Source of the DNA: Bacillota bacterium
GTDB taxonomy: Bacteria > Bacillota > UBA4882 > UBA8346
DNA length: 64,000 bases
Direction of reading: 5' to 3'
Assembly: GCA_029974635.1 (NCBI GenBank)
Contig: JARKQY010000024.1
Span: 62,001-126,000, forward strand
Shown here: in pieces, positions 63,325-64,000 of the stretch
Layout of the letters: the number at the start of each line of letters is the position of its first letter
Position numbering within the stretch: the stretch's first letter is position 1
The notes under the pieces: model-generated
The model's database searches: none
What the model was told of the DNA's origin: nothing
What the model saw: the letters and a program-made list of their open reading frames with translations, nothing else
Program-made: the position numbers and the translations under genes

Positions 63325-64000
63325 TTGCGGGCGCGGACTTTGATAGATTCATTCAACTACGCTTTTGACGGTATCGTTTACGCCTTAAAGACGCAGCGGA
63401 ATATGCGGCTGCATTTTATAACCACGGTAGTGGTTTTGACGCTATCTTTATATCTGAAGCTAACTAAAACTGAAATCATTTTTTTACTGGTTACCATTGC
63501 TTTTGTAATTGTCACCGAGATGATCAATACATCCATTGAAGCTGTCGTAGATTTGGTGACCCAAGAGATACATCCCATGGCCGCGGTTGCCAAAAATGTA
63601 GCGGCTGGCGCAGTCTTGGTTTCTTCCGTCTTGTCGTTGATAGTGGGATATTTGATCTTATTTCCGAAATTTGATTCACTATTGCCGCTGGTAATCGAAA
63701 GGTTGGGAAAAACCCCCGCTTATTTAACTTTAGTGGCATTTTTGTTTACCATTGTTACGGTGATTGCCGGAAAAGCCATTACCAAAAGAGGCAAGCCCAT
63801 CCATGGCGGGATGCCTAGCGGTCATACGGCTTTGGCTGCAGCTGCCGCTACTGCTATCTTATTTACCGCTCATAACAGCTTGATTGCCGCGTTGGCTTTT
63901 TTTTTGGTTTTTATGGTTGCTGAAAGCAGGATTGAAACCAAGATTCATTCTCTATACGAAGTTTTGACAGGCGGCTTGATAGGTTTCTTATTGACGCTGC
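63325..64000 (+). CDS. dgkA: Diacylglycerol/undecaprenol kinase DgkA fused to a PAP2 phosphatase domain (3' end cut)
   Basis: An open frame from TTG 63325 (AGGAGG 7 bases upstream) to the window end, 225 residues so far with no stop. Residues ~1-115 are a DgkA kinase: FDGIVYALKTQRNMRLHF, FVIVTEMINTSIEAVVDLVTQEIHPMAAVAKNVAAGAVLV, with the catalytic Glu-x-x-Asn and Glu-x-x-x-Asp motifs. Residues ~150-225 continue in frame as a PAP2-type domain with MPSGHTAL and a downstream RIETKIHS...VLTG. Fused kinase-phosphatase proteins occur in Clostridia, where they may recycle undecaprenol or diacylglycerol. The C-terminus is outside the window. Confidence 0.88.
   Translation, partial: MRARTLIDSFNYAFDGIVYALKTQRNMRLHFITTVVVLTLSLYLKLTKTEIIFLLVTIAFVIVTEMINTSIEAVVDLVTQEIHPMAAVAKNVAAGAVLVSSVLSLIVGYLILFPKFDSLLPLVIERLGKTPAYLTLVAFLFTIVTVIAGKAITKRGKPIHGGMPSGHTALAAAAATAILFTAHNSLIAALAFFLVFMVAESRIETKIHSLYEVLTGGLIGFLLTL

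Overview
The window looks like chromosome from a spore-forming, low-to-moderate GC Firmicute (Clostridia/Limnochordia-like), probably anaerobic. The evidence is a canonical yqfC-yqfD-phoH-pgpH-ybeY-dgkA run at the right edge, a ferredoxin-dependent 2-oxoacid oxidoreductase pair, strong AGGAGG ribosome binding sites with many TTG/GTG starts, and no outer-membrane machinery. Genus is not identifiable from sequence alone. No rRNA, tRNA, CRISPR array or intact insertion sequence was seen.

Layout. 1-4.3 kb: the end of a Wadjet-type anti-plasmid operon (jetC cut by the window edge, then jetD). 4.3-8.8 kb, minus strand: a TetR / Acg-like nitroreductase / MFS group, the MFS gene broken by an in-frame stop, then a MarR-GNAT pair; both regulators face clear palindromic operators. 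9.0-12.3 kb: a VapBC-like PIN toxin module, an XRE repressor, a decayed DUF5348-like gene and three DUF6809-like small genes, typical of mobile-element cargo. 12.3-15.1 kb: a membrane-anchored XRE regulator, a CDP-alcohol phosphatidyltransferase, a broken 3'-5' exonuclease and a hydrogenase-maturation-protease remnant. 15.4-19.9 kb: two tandem, large, polytopic proteins with an extracytoplasmic phosphatase-like half and a conserved GYSAxAG...YGxGNE motif; I cannot assign a function. 20-30.4 kb: cyclophilin, DUF255 thioredoxin-fold protein, U32 protein, KorAB, AbrB-like protein, a left-handed beta-helix protein and a secreted TPR-transglutaminase.

30.9-57.8 kb is a secreted polysaccharide-degradation island: a HEXXH peptidase with carbohydrate-binding modules, GH78, GH32, GH172 (frameshifted), GH127, GH43-AbfB and two GH18 chitinases. 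Ancillary modules (CBM6, F5/8C, beta-gamma crystallin, a CANEG module, FN3-like, CBM5/12) are shuffled between them on Thr-Pro linkers. In its middle lie a DesK/LiaS-like histidine kinase, a NarL-type response regulator, a membrane-tethered solute-binding protein and an RbsBAC-type sugar ABC importer. The likely logic is extracellular trimming of fructose-, arabinofuranose- and rhamnose-containing glycans (plus chitin), import of a released monosaccharide, and control through the two-component system; a cluster of TGACA/TGTCA motifs precedes the importer. The substrate is inference.

58.1-64 kb returns to core genes: sporulation, c-di-AMP turnover, ribosome maturation and lipid kinase. Several genes carry single-base deletions, a stop codon or a 7-bp duplication, so either gene decay is common here or the assembly has residual errors.
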